Assembly: GCA_025934335.1 (NCBI GenBank)
Contig: JAICYG010000014.1
Coordinates: 1-24,612, forward strand
Direction of reading: 5' to 3'
DNA from: Thermoleophilia bacterium
GTDB taxonomy: Bacteria; Actinomycetota; Thermoleophilia; Gaiellales; Gaiellaceae
Length of the DNA: 24,612 bases
Part shown: positions 7,232 to 14,138 of the stretch, one piece after another
How the letters are laid out: every line of letters begins with the position of its first letter
How positions within the stretch are numbered: the first letter of the stretch is position 1
The notes under the pieces: model-generated
What the model was told of the DNA's origin: nothing
Database searches by the model: none
What the model saw: the letters and a program-made list of their open reading frames with translations, nothing else
Program-made: the position numbers and the translations under genes

Positions 7232-7906
7232 GTGAAAACGGAAGCGCGCGACCAGGCTCGGGCCCTTCGATTCAACGGTCTTTCGGTTCGTGAGATCGAG
7301 CGGGAGCTGGGCGTCTCCCGCTCGTCCGTGAGCCGTTGGGTCCGCGGCGTCGTAATGCCGGCGGAAGCGGCAGCTCTCCTGGCTCGACGTTCCGGCGCCG
7401 GCCGCCTCGCCGCAGCTCAACGCAAGGCTGACGCAGCGCGGGACCGGCGGCTCGCGTTCCAGGAAGAGGGCCGGCGCCGTGCCCGCGTCGAGCCGGCGGA
7501 GTACGTCGCCGGTTGCATGCTCTACTGGGCAGAGGGGACGAAGCAGCGCAGCAGCGTCGAGATCGCCAACTCGGAGCCGGAGCTCCTGCGCGTCTTCGCC
7601 GACTTTCTGCGACGCTTCTTCGCCGTTCCGAGCGGCGACATCTACCTCCGGTGCAACCTGTTCGCGGACCACGCGTCCCGGCAAGCCGAGGTCGAGCGGT
7701 TCTGGCTGGACGCACTCGGGTTGCCCCCATCCTCTCTTCGTACGTCGATGGTCAACGTCGCCTCGTCAGCATCGAAAGGCAAGCGCACAAACATGCTTCC
7801 GTACGGCACCGCTTCGCTGCGCGTCCACAGCACCCGGATCGTCCAGACGATCTACGGCTCGATCCAGGAGCTCGGCGGCTTCACCCGGCCCGCCTGGCTC
7901 GACTGA
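7232..7906 (+). CDS. HTH protein with C-terminal YWAEG domain (possibly LAGLIDADG-like)
   Basis: A 224-residue protein not assignable to a named function. Residues 5-40 form a helix-turn-helix (ALRFNGLSVREIERELGVSR, then SSVSRWVRG) like those of transposase or resolvase type. An Arg/Ala-rich helical linker covers about 45-85. The C-terminal domain (88-215) has GCMLYWAEGTK, a strand with IANSEPELLRVFADFL, and a basic region at 180-190 (SASKGKRTNM). The pattern of hydrophobic residues, then Ala-Glu-Gly, then a NS-x-PELL helix resembles the LAGLIDADG endonuclease fold without a canonical motif; this is my inference. The GTG at 7232 was chosen because it lies 8 nt after TAACGT; a TTG at 7223 would overlap that box. 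It stands alone between tRNA-Gly and the CtaG-like gene. Confidence 0.75.
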   Translation: MKTEARDQARALRFNGLSVREIERELGVSRSSVSRWVRGVVMPAEAAALLARRSGAGRLAAAQRKADAARDRRLAFQEEGRRRARVEPAEYVAGCMLYWAEGTKQRSSVEIANSEPELLRVFADFLRRFFAVPSGDIYLRCNLFADHASRQAEVERFWLDALGLPPSSLRTSMVNVASSASKGKRTNMLPYGTASLRVHSTRIVQTIYGSIQELGGFTRPAWLD

Positions 7907-7909
7907 GCC

Positions 7910-7915
7910 TAGGCT
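7910..7915 (+). promoter_or_regulatory. -10 box TAGGCT for the CtaG-like gene
   Basis: TAGGCT begins 4 nt after the previous stop and ends 7 nt before the GTG at 7923. There is no Shine-Dalgarno, so a leaderless mRNA is likely. Confidence 0.5.
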
Positions 7916-7922
7916 GGCGCGC

Positions 7923-8681
7923 GTGCTGCTCGCGCACGCGCACTCCCCCTACGCCTGGCAGGCGGACGTCGACACGACCGTCGTCATCCCGGCGCTGTCG
8001 CTGCTCTACCTGTTCGCGGTCGGCCTGCTCGGGGCGCCGCGCTGGCGCATCGTCTGCTTCGCCGTCGGGATGGTGCTGCTCGCGATCGCGTTCTGGACGC
8101 CGCTCCACCATCTCGGGCTCCACTACCTGCTGACGGCGCACCTGCTGCAGAACGTGATTCTCGCCGAGTGGGCCCCGCTCCTCGTCGTCCTCGGCCTGTC
8201 GCGGCCGATGGGGGCCGCCGCGGCGCGCGTCTCCGCCTGGCGCGCCCGCACCCACCCCCTCGTCGCCCTGCCGATCTGGCTCGCGAACTACTTCACCTGG
8301 CACGCGCCTCCGGTCTACGACTACGCGCTCCGCCACCAGTCGTGGCTGATCCACGTCGAGCACGCGTGCTACTTCGGCACGGGCCTCCTCGTCTGGTGGC
8401 CGATCGTGCACGACCTCCCCCGCCGCCTCGCGACCGGTGCGCGCGCGGCGTACGCGTTCGCCGCGTTCCTCCTCTCCTCGCCGCTCGGCCTGCTGCTCGC
8501 GCTCATCCCGAAGCCCGTTTACGACTTCTACGTCGACCAGCCGAAACGCATCTGGGGGCTCAGCCCGCTCACCGATCAGCAGATCGCCGGCGTGACGATG
8601 GCCGCCGAGGAGGCGATCGTCTTCTTCGTCGTCTTCCTCTTCTGGTTCCACCGCTTCCTCGAGGAGGAGGGCGCCGCCTGA
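7923..8681 (+). CDS. CtaG-like (caa3-type) cytochrome c oxidase assembly membrane protein
   Basis: A 252-residue protein with about seven membrane helices. The family (Caa3_CtaG) is linked to assembly of caa3-type cytochrome oxidase, probably in copper handling. Family features seen are the HHLGLHYLLTAHLLQNVILAEWAPLL stretch (abridged) with paired His, the HAPPVYDYAL segment, HVEHACYFGTGLLVWWP, and a final AAEEAIVFFVVFLFWFHRFL. Conserved His residues lie at membrane edges. The GTG start fits a leaderless transcript; upstream in-frame sequence is shadow of the previous gene. No oxidase subunit genes are in this window, so the role in oxidase assembly is from the family only. Confidence 0.85.
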   Translation: MLLAHAHSPYAWQADVDTTVVIPALSLLYLFAVGLLGAPRWRIVCFAVGMVLLAIAFWTPLHHLGLHYLLTAHLLQNVILAEWAPLLVVLGLSRPMGAAAARVSAWRARTHPLVALPIWLANYFTWHAPPVYDYALRHQSWLIHVEHACYFGTGLLVWWPIVHDLPRRLATGARAAYAFAAFLLSSPLGLLLALIPKPVYDFYVDQPKRIWGLSPLTDQQIAGVTMAAEEAIVFFVVFLFWFHRFLEEEGAA

Positions 8682-8687
8682 CCCCCG

Positions 8688-9077
8688 CTACCCCTTGAGG
8701 CAGCTCGTGATCGTGCCGAGCTGCGTGTCCTCGGGATGCTCGTGCCAGAGCATGACCACGTTCCCCTGCCGGCGGAGCACGTCGTCGATGCCGACGTTCT
8801 TCGCCCGGAAGCGGCGGTAGGCCTGGTCGAGGTTGTCGCCGTCGGCGACGGTCTCGCCGAACGACACCGTCACCTGGTTCCCGGCAAGCGCGACGTGGAA
8901 GGCGCCGCCGGTCGCCGAGTTCGCGACGAAGTCGGACGTGCCGGTGACCGGCTTCGGGTCGAGCCCCGCCTTCGTCAGACAGGCGGTCGTCGCGTCCTTT
9001 GCGTAGAGCTGCGTCCCCGACTTGCCGCAGCCGGCGAGAGCAAGGACGAGAGCTACGGCGAGGGACAGTCGTTTCAC
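8688..9077 (-). CDS. Small predicted lipoprotein of unknown function
   Basis: A 129-residue exported protein. MKRLSLAVALVLALAGC is a signal peptide ending in a lipobox (L-A-G-C, Cys17), so the mature protein should be lipid-anchored. The rest (about 112 residues) mixes short strands and a helix and contains two further Cys residues near residue 33 and near the C-terminus, which could pair. I recognise no family. It starts with GTG 8 nt after a minus-strand TAGACT -10, so it is probably leaderless. It converges with the CtaG-like gene (6-nt gap) and diverges from the aminopeptidase gene. Confidence 0.8.
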   Translation of the reverse strand: MKRLSLAVALVLALAGCGKSGTQLYAKDATTACLTKAGLDPKPVTGTSDFVANSATGGAFHVALAGNQVTVSFGETVADGDNLDQAYRRFRAKNVGIDDVLRRQGNVVMLWHEHPEDTQLGTITSCLKG

Positions 9078-9085
9078 GGCGAGGC

Positions 9086-9122
9086 AGTCTACGTCGGTCG
9101 CAGGAGGGCATCCGGCTATCCT
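9086..9122. promoter_or_regulatory. Back-to-back promoters: lipoprotein (minus) and aminopeptidase (plus)
   Basis: Minus-strand TAGACT occupies 9086-9091 and ends 8 nt before the lipoprotein GTG (9077). Plus-strand TATCCT occupies 9117-9122 and ends 8 nt before the aminopeptidase GTG (9131). Neither gene has a Shine-Dalgarno between box and start. The identical spacing on both sides supports two leaderless transcripts. Confidence 0.55.
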
Positions 9123-9130
9123 GCGCGGCC

Positions 9131-10342
9131 GTGCCCGCAGCCGACGACCGTCTCAGCCGCTACGCCCGCCTCGCGGTGCAGGTCGGGCTGAACCTCCAAC
9201 CGGGCCAGATCCTGGGCGTGAACGCCCTCGTCGAGCACGCTCCACTCGCCCGCGCGATCGCACGCGAGGCGTACGCCGCGGGTGCGCGCTACGTCGACGT
9301 CTACTACGGCGACCAGCACGTCCGGCGCGCCCACATCGCGAGCGCGGCCGACGCCGACCTCGGGTTCTCGCCGCCGTGGCAGGTTGGACGCTATGACGAG
9401 CTGGGCCGCGTCGGCGGCGCGCTGATCGCCATCTCCGGCAACCCGGAGCCCGAGCTGTACGCCGACCTGGACGGTGAGCGTGTCGGCAAGGCGCGCATGC
9501 GCGAGGTCGCGGAGGCGTCGCTACGGCTGACGGACGGCCTCGTCAACTGGGCGATCGTCGCGTACCCGAACGAGGGCTGGGCGACGACCGTATTCGGCGG
9601 ACCCGACGTCGAGCGCCTGTGGGAGGCGGTCGGTCATGCCGTGCGGCTCGATACTGCCGACCCGGTCGCGGCCTGGCGGGAGCACATCGCGCGCCTGAAG
9701 GAGCGGGCGGCGGTGCTGAACGAGCGGAGGTTCGACCACCTCCGCTATCGCGGCCCGGGCACCGACCTGACGATCGGCCTGCACGCCGAGAGCGAGTGGC
9801 AGGCTGCCTCCGACGTCTCGAACGGGATCGAGCACGTCGCGAACATGCCGACGGAGGAGGTCTTCACGACCCCCGACAGCCGTCGCGTCGACGGAACGGT
9901 CCGTTCGACGCTGCCGCTGCAGATCCAGGGCAACATCGTGCGCGACCTCGAGATCCGCTTCGAGAACGGTCGAGCGGTCGAGGTTCACGCGGCGTCGGCC
10001 GAGGACGTGATGCGCACGCATATGGCGACGGACGAGGGCGCGGCGCGCCTCGGCGAGGTCGCACTCGTGGACGGCCACTCCGCGGTCGGCGAGACCGGGC
10101 TCGTGTTCTACGACACGCTCTTCGACGAGAACGCCGCTTCGCACATCGCGCTGGGAGCGCCGATCCTGCAGGCCGTGCCGTGGGCCTCGGAGCTCGAGCC
10201 GGAAGCGCGCGTCGCGCAGGGCGTCAACAACTCGTCGATCCACACCGACTTCATGATCGGCTCGAACGAGCTCGAGGTCGACGGCCTCACCGCCTCCGGC
10301 GAGACGGTTCCGATCCTGCGGAACGGCGACTGGCTCCTCTGA
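9131..10342 (+). CDS. M29-family metallo-aminopeptidase (AmpS/AmpT/PepS type)
   Basis: A 403-residue cytoplasmic enzyme that removes N-terminal residues from peptides using a two-metal centre. The family signature parts are in order: NALVEHAPLARAIAREAY in the N-terminal domain, GTDLTIGL, then MPTEEVFTTPD (Glu242/243), RLGEVALVD, ETGLVFYDTLFDENAASHIALG (abridged) with the metal/catalytic Glu, Tyr and His region, and NNSSIHTDFM with His371 and Asp373. The length is normal for M29. The GTG start is 8 nt after TATCCT. A stable hairpin (10347-10380) directly follows the stop. Confidence 0.95.
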   Translation: MPAADDRLSRYARLAVQVGLNLQPGQILGVNALVEHAPLARAIAREAYAAGARYVDVYYGDQHVRRAHIASAADADLGFSPPWQVGRYDELGRVGGALIAISGNPEPELYADLDGERVGKARMREVAEASLRLTDGLVNWAIVAYPNEGWATTVFGGPDVERLWEAVGHAVRLDTADPVAAWREHIARLKERAAVLNERRFDHLRYRGPGTDLTIGLHAESEWQAASDVSNGIEHVANMPTEEVFTTPDSRRVDGTVRSTLPLQIQGNIVRDLEIRFENGRAVEVHAASAEDVMRTHMATDEGAARLGEVALVDGHSAVGETGLVFYDTLFDENAASHIALGAPILQAVPWASELEPEARVAQGVNNSSIHTDFMIGSNELEVDGLTASGETVPILRNGDWLL

Positions 10343-10346
10343 GCGT

Positions 10347-10380
10347 CGGCGGGCCGTGGCGCTCGCGCAACGGCCCGCCG
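10347..10380 (+). terminator. Strong GC hairpin after the aminopeptidase gene
   Basis: An 11-bp perfect stem, CGGCGGGCCGT (10347-10357) with ACGGCCCGCCG (10370-10380), surrounds a 12-nt loop and begins 4 nt after the stop. It has no T-run, as is common for actinobacterial terminator-like hairpins. Confidence 0.65.
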
Positions 10381-10389
10381 TGCGTCAGC

Positions 10390-10395
10390 TAAATT
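10390..10395 (+). promoter_or_regulatory. -10 box TAAATT for the four-helix membrane protein
   Basis: TAAATT is one of the few AT-rich patches in the region. It follows the terminator hairpin by 9 nt and ends 8 nt before the ATG at 10404, with no Shine-Dalgarno. This indicates a leaderless start. Confidence 0.55.
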
Positions 10396-10403
10396 TGCCG
10401 CCG

Positions 10404-10892
10404 ATGGCAACGCCGCACTTCCTCCGGCCGCTCGTGCTCGTCACGCTGGCGAACTACCTGGCCCTGGTGCCGTACTACGTCCACAATGACGCGTCGGCGC
10501 AACATCCGCTTCCCGGTCTGCGCGCGCTCTTCCTGGTCTCCCTGACCCTGGCCTGGTTCCTCTCCGGCGTCCGCAGGGTCACCCGCCACAGCCGCTTCGG
10601 ACGCCCCGTCCTGCTCGGCTTCCTGCTCACCGAAGCCGCGCTCTATGCGAAGACGTTCGCGACGGGAGCCGTCGTGCACCAGATGCACAACCCGAGCGAC
10701 CTCGTGAGGACGGTCTTCTTAATCGGCTATCTGTCGGGCGCCGTCGCGCTCGTGTATGTCGTCCTGCTCGCACGCGACGGCGGGCGCGGGGCCCCGGAGC
10801 GTGGTGAGGAGACGACGCGCGACGACAGGAAGCGCGCGGACGGCAAGAGTCCGGGTGCTCGCCGCTCGGTTTTCGAGCCCGTCGCAGGATGA
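10404..10892 (+). CDS. Four-helix membrane protein of unknown function
   Basis: A 162-residue protein with four predicted membrane helices (about residues 8-24, 38-57, 66-90, 101-122) and a hydrophilic, highly charged tail from about 125 (GGRGAPERGEETTRDDRKRA). I recognise no family. A VHQMHNPSDLVRTVFLIGYLSG stretch (abridged) between helices 3 and 4 is the most distinctive segment. The ATG was chosen because it lies 8 nt after TAAATT; an upstream in-frame start would lie inside the terminator hairpin. Its stop abuts the 3' end of tRNA-Pro on the other strand with no spacer. Confidence 0.75.
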   Translation: MATPHFLRPLVLVTLANYLALVPYYVHNDASAQHPLPGLRALFLVSLTLAWFLSGVRRVTRHSRFGRPVLLGFLLTEAALYAKTFATGAVVHQMHNPSDLVRTVFLIGYLSGAVALVYVVLLARDGGRGAPERGEETTRDDRKRADGKSPGARRSVFEPVAG

Positions 10893-10967
10893 TCGGGACG
10901 GTCGGATTCGAACCGACGGCTTCCGCCTCCCAAAGGCGGCGCTCTGACCAGGCTGAGCTACGTCCCG
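10893..10967 (-). tRNA. tRNA-Pro (anticodon UGG)
   Basis: The cloverleaf is complete: acceptor CGGGACG/CGTCCCG, D arm GCTC-AGCCTGGTCA-GAGC, anticodon stem CCGCC/GGCGG with loop TTTGGGA (anticodon TGG), and T arm GTCGG-TTCGAAT-CCGAC. It is 75 nt with discriminator A, and CCA is not encoded. It lies 25 nt downstream of the patatin gene on the same strand. Confidence 0.97.
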
Positions 10968-10978
10968 CGGCCTTCCTC

Positions 10979-10984
10979 AGTGTA
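10979..10984 (-). promoter_or_regulatory. -10 box of tRNA-Pro
   Basis: Minus-strand TACACT lies 11 nt before the tRNA 5' end, in the gap after the patatin gene, and would allow a short leader removed by RNase P. Co-transcription from the patatin gene is also possible. Confidence 0.4.
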
Positions 10985-10992
10985 GGGACAAG

Positions 10993-12114
10993 TCACGCCG
11001 GGACCTCGAGCTGGCCCAGCTCGAGGTCGGCCAGCTCGTAGCCGCGGTCGATCAGCACCTGCTTCTCGGCGTCCGACCAGTGGGGCTGGGTGCGGAACCC
11101 GGGGTCGAGACCGACGCCCTCGACGCTGCCGCGCACGACGATGCGCGGGACGACGCGATCGTGGCGGAACGGGAAGCGCGCCGCCGCGAAGCGCGCCTCC
11201 ACCGCGGCTCGCGTCTCCTCGTCGCCGATCGCCGCCAGCACGTCCTGCCGCAACGAGCGCAGCTCCTTCAGCGAGCGGTCGATCTGTCCCGCGAAACGCT
11301 CCTCCCGGCTCGTGTTGCGGAGGATCGAGACCCGCGCAAGGCGCGCGATCATGTCGGCGAGATGCGCGGGCTCGCCGCGCGCGGCGCGCGCCTCGGCGTC
11401 GTCCACCTCCGCCAGGAAGGCGCGAACCGGAGCCAGCCGGCGGAACCGCGCGAGCCGCCGGCGGAGCGGGAGCAGCGCCTCGACCCCGAGCCGCGGGTAG
11501 TGCGGCAGGTAGCGGAACGCGACGATCAGCTCGACGGCCTGGTGATCGTACGCGAGCCCGAGCGGGAAGTTCCGCACCCAGGCGCCGTCGGTGGCGATCC
11601 GGTCGCCGACGCGAAGCGGCAGCACGAGGGCCGACACGGCGGCGGACGCGAGCACCGCCTGCGCAAACACCTCCGGCGGCGTCAGGCGCGAGGAGTAGTG
11701 CAGCTCGTACTCGTCCTCGGCGCGCTGATGGTCGTCGGTCACGTCGGTCGCGACGACGACGAGCTCCACCGGCGCCTCCGCCAGGTTGCGGGCGACCTGA
11801 GCCATGTCGCCGAACCACGCCTCGACCGTCTCCGGCAGCGCGTAGTCGTGCAGGCCGAGGAACGGCAGCCGCCAGAGGCGGTTCGGCCGGAACGTTCGCT
11901 CGGGCTGCAGGTCGAAGAGAAACGCCTCGAGGTCGTCGACGCGGTCGAGCGCGGCGAGCGCCCCCGACAGCGCGCCGGACGAGGTGCCGAAGATGACCGC
12001 GATGCGCGGCCAGAGCGGGCTCTCGCGCAGCCGCTTCAGGAAGCCGAGCTCCATCATCACCCCGTTGACCCCGCCGCCCGAGAGGACGACGCCGACGTCG
12101 CGCCGCACGGTCAT
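10993..12114 (-). CDS. Patatin-like phospholipase (serine acyl hydrolase)
   Basis: A 373-residue cytoplasmic hydrolase with a Ser-Asp dyad. The oxyanion loop SGGGVNG is at residues 12-18, the nucleophile elbow GTSSG at 43-47 with Ser45, and the DGA motif at 176-178 with Asp176. Family members cleave acyl esters of lipids. The C-terminal ~150 residues are Arg-rich and helical, with an ELADLELGQLEVPA tail, and are not part of the core fold. The ATG at 12114 lies 6 nt after a minus-strand TACCCT box, so it is probably leaderless. The substrate is unknown. Confidence 0.92.
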   Translation of the reverse strand: MTVRRDVGVVLSGGGVNGVMMELGFLKRLRESPLWPRIAVIFGTSSGALSGALAALDRVDDLEAFLFDLQPERTFRPNRLWRLPFLGLHDYALPETVEAWFGDMAQVARNLAEAPVELVVVATDVTDDHQRAEDEYELHYSSRLTPPEVFAQAVLASAAVSALVLPLRVGDRIATDGAWVRNFPLGLAYDHQAVELIVAFRYLPHYPRLGVEALLPLRRRLARFRRLAPVRAFLAEVDDAEARAARGEPAHLADMIARLARVSILRNTSREERFAGQIDRSLKELRSLRQDVLAAIGDEETRAAVEARFAAARFPFRHDRVVPRIVVRGSVEGVGLDPGFRTQPHWSDAEKQVLIDRGYELADLELGQLEVPA

Positions 12115-12120
12115 GGCGCA

Positions 12121-12130
12121 AGGGTACGGT
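12121..12130. promoter_or_regulatory. Overlapping divergent -10 boxes
   Basis: Minus-strand TACCCT (12126 to 12121) serves the patatin gene, 6 nt before its ATG. Plus-strand TACGGT (12125 to 12130) could serve the EamA gene, 10 nt before its GTG. The two boxes share the central TA, which would make one site fire in both directions. Confidence 0.45.
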
Positions 12131-12140
12131 CAACTCGCGA

Positions 12141-13088
12141 GTGAGCGAGGCACCCTTCCACGTCGAGCCGGCACCGCGGCGGCATCCCCGGCTCGGCTAC
12201 ATGATGGCCGCGGTTGCCGCCGTGCTCTGGGGCGTCAACGGCGGGGTCTCGAAGACGATCCTCGCCACCGGCCTCTCGTCCGACCGGCTCGCGCAGCTCC
12301 GCTCGCTCGGCGCCGCCGCCGGCCTCGTCGCGGTCCTCGCGGTGACCGCGCCCGGACGGCTGCGGCTGACCCGCCGCGAGCTGCCGTACCTGCTCGCGTT
12401 CGGGATGGGCGGGCTCGCGTTCGTGCAGTTCTTCTACTTCCTCGCGATCCACCGGCTCGCGATCGGGATCGCGCTCCTCGTCGAGTACCTGGCACCGCTC
12501 CTCGTCGCGCTCTGGGCGCGCTTCGTGCAGCACACGGCGGTGCGCCGCCGCATCTGGGTCGCGCTCGCGCTCGCGCTGACCGGGCTCGGCCTGATCGTGG
12601 ACGTGTTCGGCGGCGGCTCCGCGCTCTCGACCGCCGGGCTCGTATTCGCGCTCGGCGGCGCATTCGCCTATGCGCTGTACGTGCTGCTCGCAGAGCACGT
12701 GATCGGCGGACGGGATCCCGTCTCGCTGCTTGCCTGGGGGTTCCTGTTCGCGTCGGTCTTCTGGGCCGTCGTCGCTCCCTGGTGGTCGTTCCCGGGGCAT
12801 GCCCTCGGGGTCGACGCGAGCCTCGGCGGGAAGCTTGCCGCGCATCATCTGCCCGTCTGGCTGCTCGCGCTGTGGATGGTCGTGCTGGGCACGATCGTGC
12901 CGTTCTTCCTGCTCGTGAGCGCATTGCGGCACGTGAGCGCGACGACGGCGGGGATCGTCGCGATGCTCGAGCCCGTCGTGGGCGCGCTCGTCGGCTGGAT
13001 CTGGCTCAACGAAGCGCTCGGCGGCGTCCAGCTGGCGGGGGCGGCGGTGGTGCTGGCCGCGATCGGGCTGGCACAAACAGCCCGCTGA
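12141..13088 (+). CDS. EamA/DMT-superfamily transporter (RhaT-like)
   Basis: A 315-residue protein with about ten membrane helices arranged as two EamA repeats. The first repeat opens with MMAAVAAVLWGVNGGVSK and the second with AGLVFALGGAFAYALYVLLAEH. Both end in the pattern typical of the family, the last being GIVAMLEPVVGALVGWIWLNE. The family exports amino acids, metabolites or drugs; the substrate cannot be told. The GTG start has no Shine-Dalgarno and follows TACGGT by 10 nt. The gene diverges from the patatin gene through a 26-bp gap. Confidence 0.93.
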   Translation: MSEAPFHVEPAPRRHPRLGYMMAAVAAVLWGVNGGVSKTILATGLSSDRLAQLRSLGAAAGLVAVLAVTAPGRLRLTRRELPYLLAFGMGGLAFVQFFYFLAIHRLAIGIALLVEYLAPLLVALWARFVQHTAVRRRIWVALALALTGLGLIVDVFGGGSALSTAGLVFALGGAFAYALYVLLAEHVIGGRDPVSLLAWGFLFASVFWAVVAPWWSFPGHALGVDASLGGKLAAHHLPVWLLALWMVVLGTIVPFFLLVSALRHVSATTAGIVAMLEPVVGALVGWIWLNEALGGVQLAGAAVVLAAIGLAQTAR

Positions 13089-13122
13089 GAGCCAATTTCC
13101 GGCAGGAGAAGCTCTCGCTATA

Positions 13123-13138
13123 TCCCCCAAAAGGGGGA
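13123..13138. promoter_or_regulatory. TCCCCC-AAAA-GGGGGA inverted repeat
   Basis: A perfect 6-bp inverted repeat with a four-A centre lies 35 nt after the EamA stop and 35 nt before the CAP-domain start. A TATATC patch (13119-13124) touches its left side, and a second small stem (GGATC 13139-13143 with GATCC 13152-13156) follows. It may be an operator, a leader hairpin or the EamA terminator. Confidence 0.45.
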
Positions 13139-13173
13139 GGATCGGCAACAGGATCCCTGGCACGGTCACGCGC

Positions 13174-13635
13174 GTGGTCAGGTGGCTCACCGCGACCCTC
13201 GTGGCGCTCGTCCTCCTCGCCCTCTCCTCGACGGCAATTGCCGCGACCTCCTCGGCGGAGAACGCTCTACTGAAGGAGATGAATCTCGTCCGCGCGGCGC
13301 ACGGCCTGCCGCCGCTTCACTCCGACGCGCATCTCGAGCAGGCGGCCCGCTCGCACACGAAGGCGATGATCGTCACCGGCCACTTCCGCCACGGGGCCTT
13401 CGGCAGCCGGATGCAGCGGTTCGACGTCCGCGGCCGCATCGCCGGCGAGAACCTCGCGTGGGGCTCGGGGGCGCGTGGCACCGCGCGCGCGATCGTGGGC
13501 GCGTGGCTCGCAAGCCCCGAGCACCGCGCCAACCTGCTGCGGCGCTCGTTCACACGCGTCGGCGTCGGCGACCGCGTCGGGGTGTTCGAGGGCTACGCCG
13601 AAGCGCACGTCGTGACGGCCGACTTCGCCGGCTAG
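13174..13635 (+). CDS. Secreted CAP/SCP-domain protein
   Basis: A 153-residue exported protein. A Sec signal peptide (about residues 1-23, ending AIAA) precedes a compact CAP domain: NLVRAAHGLPPLHSDAHLEQAARSHTKAM (abridged), HFRHG, GENLAWGSG, and WLASPEHRANLLRRSFTRVGVG (abridged). The two His and two Glu that line the CAP cavity (in HFRHG, GEN and SPEHR) are present. Bacterial CAP proteins are extracellular with poorly defined roles, sometimes in lipid or cell-wall interaction. The start is GTG; a weak CACGGT box 7 nt upstream could make it leaderless, and there is no Shine-Dalgarno. An inverted repeat precedes it. Confidence 0.88.
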   Translation: MVRWLTATLVALVLLALSSTAIAATSSAENALLKEMNLVRAAHGLPPLHSDAHLEQAARSHTKAMIVTGHFRHGAFGSRMQRFDVRGRIAGENLAWGSGARGTARAIVGAWLASPEHRANLLRRSFTRVGVGDRVGVFEGYAEAHVVTADFAG

Positions 13636-13657
13636 AAGCGCGAGCCGAGCGCCGGGG

Positions 13658-14107
13658 CTACTCGCGCTCGAGCAGCGCCTTCAGCTCCGTCAGCTTCTCG
13701 CGCCGGAGGGCGTCGCGCTCACCGCGCCCGACCCGGTCGAGCAGCTCGCGGACGAGCGGTGCGAGCTCGACGGGGTTGAACGGCTTGGTGACGTAGTCGA
13801 TCCCGCCGAGGTCGATGCCGCGGGCGCGGTCGCGCAGCTCCGCGCGTGCGGTCAGGAAGACGATCGGAATCGATTCGGTACGGGGGTCGTCGAGGAGCTC
13901 CTCCGCGACGCGCCAGCCGTCGAGGCCGGGCATCATCACGTCGAGGAGCACGACGTCCGGCCCCTCGGCGCGCGCCTTCTCGAGCCCGGCCGGACCGTCT
14001 GCCGCCTCGAGCACGTGCATCCCCTCCGCCTCGAGATTCACCCGGCAGAGGAGCCTGATCGGCGCCTCGTCGTCGATGACGAGCACGCGCGTCTGGGTCG
14101 TCCCCAT
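13658..14107 (-). CDS. Response regulator, receiver domain with short helical tail
   Basis: A 149-residue receiver protein. The acidic pocket Asp12-Asp13, phosphoacceptor Asp56 (VVLLDVMMPGLDGW), Thr87 (FLTAR) and Lys108 (VTKPF) are all intact. The remaining tail (about 120-149) is charged and helical with no DNA-binding domain, so output must be through protein contacts. It follows the large kinase-like gene on the same strand. I chose the ATG at 14107 for its typical distance to the first strand; an in-frame ATG at 14128 adds seven residues including a rare ATA codon and has no ribosome-binding site. An intact receiver beside a kinase without its His is noteworthy. Confidence 0.92.
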   Translation of the reverse strand: MGTTQTRVLVIDDEAPIRLLCRVNLEAEGMHVLEAADGPAGLEKARAEGPDVVLLDVMMPGLDGWRVAEELLDDPRTESIPIVFLTARAELRDRARGIDLGGIDYVTKPFNPVELAPLVRELLDRVGRGERDALRREKLTELKALLERE

Positions 14108-14138
14108 CTCGTCCGTTATGCCTCCCATTCAGGAAATC

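Noticed and set aside
7089..7906. tRNA-Gly with adjacent HTH gene as an integrated element
   Set aside because: No integrase, no duplicated tRNA 3' end, and normal base composition.
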